Assembly (NCBI RefSeq): GCF_030272615.1
Contig: NC_081413.1
Span: forward strand, 602,518,709-602,582,708
Source: Cryptomeria japonica
Taxonomy: Eukaryota; Streptophyta; Pinopsida; Cupressales; Cupressaceae
Length of the DNA: 64,000 nt
Direction of reading: 5' to 3'
Shown here: positions 59,153 to 64,000 of the stretch, piece by piece
Position numbering within the stretch: the stretch's first letter is position 1
Layout of the letters: every line of letters begins with the position of its first letter
Program-made: the position numbers and the translations under genes
Notes under the pieces: generated by a model
What the model was told of the DNA's origin: nothing
The model's database searches: none
Seen by the model: the letters and a program-made list of their open reading frames with translations, nothing else

Positions 59153-60807
59153 GCTAGAAACAAAGGTGAAATCAGTTGTTTTTACTCACAAATTTGTTTG
59201 TTTTCATTCTGTTTCTTGCATTCTGGTTTTTCTTTGGTGCTAATTCTCTGTGCAGCATCTTGGAGTTACGTGTGACGAAGACTAAAAATGCAACTACTAA
59301 CGAATCTTATGCAGGATGCGATCAAAGACTCTCATTAAAACATCTTGTTTGCGATTTTTAAAGTAGTTGCACATTTTATTTCTTAAAGGTTAATGAACAC
59401 CATGCATGCTTTGTCTGTTTTTAATTTGATTGCATGTTTTAACCCTTAGAACTGGGCCTGCCTCCCGATTTGCCTGGCACTTCGCACAGGCATTTGTGAG
59501 AGGGAACAACCCAAAGTGGTGATGGGCTAAAGCCAAGCTCTTCCAAACCACTCTAAATAACTGTGGATGCAACGAAAGTTGTAGACAATGGGTGCTGGAA
59601 TGGTATTGCGACGATTTATTTGCCAGATCAATACCCACCCAAATGGATGCCCTTACTAGAATCTCTTGTTTTTAGATGCCAAAATCCTTCTATCTGTTGG
59701 CTCAGGCATTGTGATACACACATGCCGAAGACACCTCTCATGTACTCCTCAGTTAGAGATAGCAAGTTCTTGGGAAGTGATGCCCCTTTAACTCGAAGCT
59801 TGGTATGCCTGAGAAGTGAGTGCACTGTAAGGGGGAGCCAGTGCTACCAAGCATCTAGCTATCTGGCTGAGTGTTGTATTTTATGGTTAGAGGATTCAAC
59901 AGATATTGCCCATGCCAGCCATAGGATTTTTTGTGAATGTGCTTGATTGTCTTGAGTCAAAGTCAAACAAACATTTTGTCTTCCGTGATTGTCAAAAGTT
60001 AAATCAAAAACAAACTTTCAAAAGTGCTCATAATCAACTTGGGTTTTCAAAATCAACAACCTTCAATTCAAAACAAAATCCAAACAAAAGTTCAAATTTT
60101 TCCAAGTATTCATCCAACATTTGAACATGGCTTGTCAAGACATTGATTATCTTTGTTTCAAAATTCATGTCACTTTAGGCTAGATTTTGCATAGTCCAAC
60201 TTAGGTCCTAGGACATATTGTCATCTCCCTTCATTTTAGTCCTTTTTATTGCAAGCGTCCTCATTTTGCACTTAGGTTCAAAATAATTTCCCTAAATTTG
60301 CATTTCATTGTCATATCTAAGCTAGATTTCCATTTAGGTGACATTTGTGCATTATCCTTGTCATGCTAAAATTAGGTCTTGCCTAGGTTGCATTTTGCAT
60401 ATTCCAAGTCATTGGTCTTCGTGTATCCTTATCATTGTATTGTCATCTTTTCTTGGCTTCATCTTGTCATATCATATCCTAAGTTATTGTCATAATCATT
60501 GCCTTCTTGCATTTAGTCTCAAAATTTTGGTTTGTTAAACTTGAAAAATCAAAACTTTGGATGATACCCTAAGTTGTTGTTAGGAAGTCTTGACCTTGTC
60601 TAAAATTTGTCCTTTCATTAATATCATTTTTGTGAAACCTAGCCTAGTATCCAAGCATATAGGAGAGACATTGTCAATTTGTCCTATTTTCATTTGGTCC
60701 TTTGTCTTTTAAGGTCTTGACTTCATTTCAATTTCCTAAGGTTGTGTCTTTAGCTTTGCATTTCAAAAGTTTGTCTCCAAAAATTCAAAAGGTACAAAAA
60801 CATTAAG
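59153..60807. other. Non-coding region upstream of the low-complexity ORFs
   Basis: Contains one 127-codon open frame (59563-59946) without recognised motifs. From about 60130 it is T-rich with many CATTTNGTCAT and TTGTCATAT motifs, similar in style to 47171-48300. It may be the LTR or leader of the element at 60808. Confidence 0.4.
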
Positions 60808-63714
60808 TTGCATTGTCATCCTTTTCGGTTGCATTTGTCAATCCCATTAGTTGCATTGCATAGTGACATGTTTGTTGAAATGAGGTCTCAACCTTCTTAC
60901 GAAGCCATGTCATCACAATTGAGAAATCAATCATGTCAATCCAATCTCTACATGTCTCAGAACTTGGGTCAAACTTATCATGATGTTGTAAATGTCCAAA
61001 TACAAAAACTAGAGGAGAAACTAGCTCAAGAAAAGGAGATTTTGGAACAAAAAGTGAAAAACATTGAGATGAATAGATCACAAATGTCCAAAATGTTTCA
61101 AAAATTTCCAGGTCGAAATCCAAATATTGAGCCAATTGATGTAAGATCTCTTATTGAATGATCAAACATACCAGATCTCCTCTCACAAATAGAGATGATG
61201 AAACAATTTCAAGAAAAGAGACAACAACATTATGTGCCTTCACAACAAGAACAAGAAGGTGTTACTATCAATCAGATTTTCAACCATCACAACCAATTGT
61301 TCAACAACTCCAACATTTCCAACTAACACAACCAATGGTCCAACATATACAACCAACATAACCAATGGTCCAATTTCAACAATATGTCCAACCAACTGTT
61401 AATTATCGACAACAAACTCAGTATCAACAACTACAATCACAAATTCAAAAACAAAACTTGCAACATGCACCAAGCCAAATTTTGAACATGTCAAACCAAT
61501 TTGATCAACATCTAGTTCGAAATCAAAACATGACATCAGACTAGAACCAACTCCTTGCCAAACAAGTTCAAATTCTAGATACAACCATGTCAAAACCTCG
61601 AAAGAAAGGTGGACTTATTGCAAGGATCTTAAGGAAACTACCAAGTCAGTTCTTTGAGGAAGATCAAGATAATACAATTATGTCTAGCAATGCCTCATCC
61701 CTCTGCAAACAAATGGACTCTCCAGTGGCATCTATCCCTACACCTTTAGAAGTTTCCCACGAACCTTCCATATTGTCCTCATCAAACAATACACCCAAGG
61801 ATGAAATTATCCAAGGACTATCCATAATTGGTTTCCAAGATAATCCAATTCATGATGCACATCCTTGTCATGTTTCAGAAATGTAAGACCCAATGCCACC
61901 ATGCACTTTATTGCCATTACCTGTTTTAGATGACCCCATTCAAAGTCCTTCTTTCTCATGTTCAAGCATTGATTCCTTGCCAAAATCCATCACAAATGTT
62001 CAAAGTGCATTTCCTTCATGCCAAAACATTGATTCCTTGTCAAAATCCTCCATGCATATCCAAAGTCCAACCTCATGTCAAGAGGATAATTTAGAGCATG
62101 AAGAAACGTGTCTTAAAACAGATCAAGATCAAGATCTTGAAACCTTATCATCCCATCCAATTGTTGACCAGGACCCCATGTTCCCAGACACTCACGATGA
62201 TTCCCCTATTCTTGTCCATCCTATCCAAAGTCCTATTGACACTCCATTCCCCAAGCAAGATCAGGATATCCCAGTCCATCCAATCCCAAACGATCCCCTT
62301 CCATTTCATGAAAAAAATGTCCTTTCCAATCCCATTGGTATTCCACTTCCTAAGAAAGATCAAGATATCCTTTCCATCCTTTATGATGATCCCATTAAAA
62401 GTCCAGAGCAAAGCAACTTTAAAGAGGATTCTAATGATCTTCCTCCTTGTCAAGATCAAATCATTACTTTAAATCCTCCACAAGATCCTTTTGTTCCTCC
62501 ATCTCCTTGTCTTAATGCTCCATATACACTCCAAGATCTCATTTCTTTTGATGATCCCATTATTTCTCCCATTCCATCTCTTGAAGAGCCTATCATTTAT
62601 CCATGTCCACCACACAATCCTAGTTTCCCTTGTGATCCTGAACCCCCTAGTGATCCTGATACCCCTCATGATTCTAACATGTTAGTGCAAGATGTTCATG
62701 AACCCTCAACATGCATAATGGGTTCTTCCACTTTGGTGCAATCCGATCCACTTCAAGATCTCATTATTTCTCTCATATCATATCCACCTCATAATGCACT
62801 CGTATCTTCTTCCCAAAGAAAAGAGTATCCTACAAGTCAAGATATTCACAAAGGCAAAGGAGTAGACCTTCATGAGAAAGAACCCCTCCATATCAAAGAA
62901 GATCTTAAGGCTCATGTCTACACAACTCACTCTCAAGACGTTGGTATCCCTCCATCAAAATCAAAACATACACCTTCCCCATCATACTTTCCATCCATCT
63001 TAGGTCCTTATATCCCTTCATCCTTTATGCAAGGTCAGCAAAGGCACACATCCTTGAGTAAATTTCATCAATCCAAAAGAACTCCCTTTCATTCATATCC
63101 ATCCATGCATTCCTTTCCCCCTCCAAGCAATTTGGATGCCAAGTATAAAATTCATAAGTCTAGCAATCCACATGTATTCAAGGATCAACGTGTCCAATAT
63201 AATCAACATGTCAAAACAAGAGAACAAATTGATCTATAAAGAAAAAGAAATATGCAAAAGGCCACAAAGGTCCACTGAGAAAAATAAAGGAAAGTCAAAA
63301 TATATATGGGTTCCTAAATCCCTTATGCAAGCAATTCACTCCAAGGAACTAAAAAAAAATGAAACATCAAAAACCATGTGGATTCCCAAGAAGCTCCTTG
63401 AAGCACAAAAAGAAAAACCCAGATTAGCACCTGAAATTTCTATTCCTCCATCTAAACCTTCCAAGTCTATTCCTCCACCACCTTCTTCATCCGTTTTGGG
63501 CCCTTATGTCCCAAAATCCATAGCCTTTCCTCTGTCAAAATGTCAATATCCAAAATACATCTTTCCTCCATCAGTCCATCACCCCTCAAGGTGTGTGCCA
63601 ATGTCAATCTTGCCAACATTTCTATCCACTCAGGCACAATTCTTCCAATACCCTATCCATTATCCAATGCATATTTTCCATCCTTCGATCCCTTTGGTCC
63701 AATCCTTTGCATAA
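60808..63714 (+). pseudogene. Low-complexity retroelement-like ORF region (coiled coil, then Pro/Ser/Asp-rich)
   Basis: The first frame (60808-61161) has a coiled coil (NVQIQKLEEKLAQEKEILEQK). It continues past a stop into a Gln/Asn-rich stretch to about 61560. A second frame runs from 61587 (SKPRKKGGLIARILRKLPSQ) to 63239 with one stop at 61887. It is rich in Pro, Ser and Asp, with repeated PIQSP, KQDQDI and DPIISP phrases. A third frame (63136-63714) holds SKYIWVPKSLMQA and SKTMWIPKKLLEA. No zinc knuckle, protease, RT or integrase is visible before the window ends. I read it as the gag-side part of a non-autonomous LTR element, but this is inference. Confidence 0.45.
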
Positions 63715-64000
63715 ATCCTTGCCTTAGTTTCATCTCATGTTCCATGTCCTTATCCTACCAACGTCTTTGAGCATACTTTTAAAGGTCATGGTCCATTTTT
63801 TTTAAGGCTACTATTTTAAAAAAAAAAAAAAAGATGCTTGAGTCCTTCTTCCATCCCCTATCATGTGTCCATCTTCTATTGAAAAAGTCAAAATACAAAA
63901 AAAAAAGTGAGAAAAAAAAAAAGAAAAAGAAAAAAAGAAACAAAAAAAATAAAGAAAAATAATTCGTCCATTGGTGAAAACTTGGCAAACAGGCACCTTG
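63715..64000. other. A-rich sequence at window end
   Basis: Poly-A runs at about 63820-63833 and 63896-63950. Poly-Phe and poly-Lys frames over them are artefacts. Confidence 0.6.

Noticed and set aside
59563-59946. 127-codon frame considered as a Cys-rich gene
   Set aside because: No recognisable motif, no splice or promoter support, and it lies in a probable LTR or leader region.
63779-63996. Poly-Phe frames on the minus strand
   Set aside because: They are translations of poly-A runs.

Overview
The window looks like intergenic DNA from a large, repeat-rich seed-plant genome. Nearly all recognisable coding sequence belongs to plant transposable elements: Ty1/copia polyproteins, an L1-type LINE, a TRIM, solo LTRs and DNA transposons. 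The one host-gene remnant is a fragment of a plant DRM-type DNA methyltransferase. The AT richness, several nested ages of elements and long LTRs suggest a gymnosperm; this is inference. No intact host gene, tRNA gene or CRISPR array was seen.

Layout. 1-3905 is the 5' part of a minus-strand LINE. It abuts a decayed plus-strand copia fragment (about 3925-6465), itself split by a 1008-bp TIR element (5378-6385). From 6466 a minus-strand copia copy (called H here) begins. H is the scaffold of the next 40 kb: it is interrupted at 8534 and resumes at 45431-47170. Two large elements sit in the gap. The first (8535-30381) is a roughly 21.8-kb DNA transposon with short TIRs, subterminal palindromes, a plus-strand multi-exon gene and a minus-strand DDD-type transposase-like gene. 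The second, 32 bp further on (30414-45430), is LTR element C, which carries gag and an unrecognised long ORF in place of pol. C is split by copia element D (35428-42138), which has a full gag-pol order.

The large DNA transposon was invaded in turn. LTR element B (9405-16698) sits in the first exon of its plus-strand gene, a 1.8-kb solo LTR (25335-27142) sits in the first exon of its transposase gene, and a 344-bp TRIM (27653-27996) lies near its right end. Removing the large transposon, element C and the 1008-bp TIR element restores open frames in the copia copies around them. Removing the solo LTR does the same in the transposase gene, so these boundaries are well supported.

47171-64000 is less structured. 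It holds T-rich tandem repeats, a 5S-rRNA-derived segment (52335-52397), a small foldback (55255-55475), a 2.27-kb near-perfect inverted repeat (55903-58168) with a DRM methyltransferase fragment in each arm, a 24-bp minisatellite (58985-59152), and a low-complexity Pro/Ser/Asp-rich ORF region (60808-63714) that may belong to a non-autonomous LTR element. The two parts most worth pursuing are the 21.8-kb two-gene transposon and the DRM hairpin locus.
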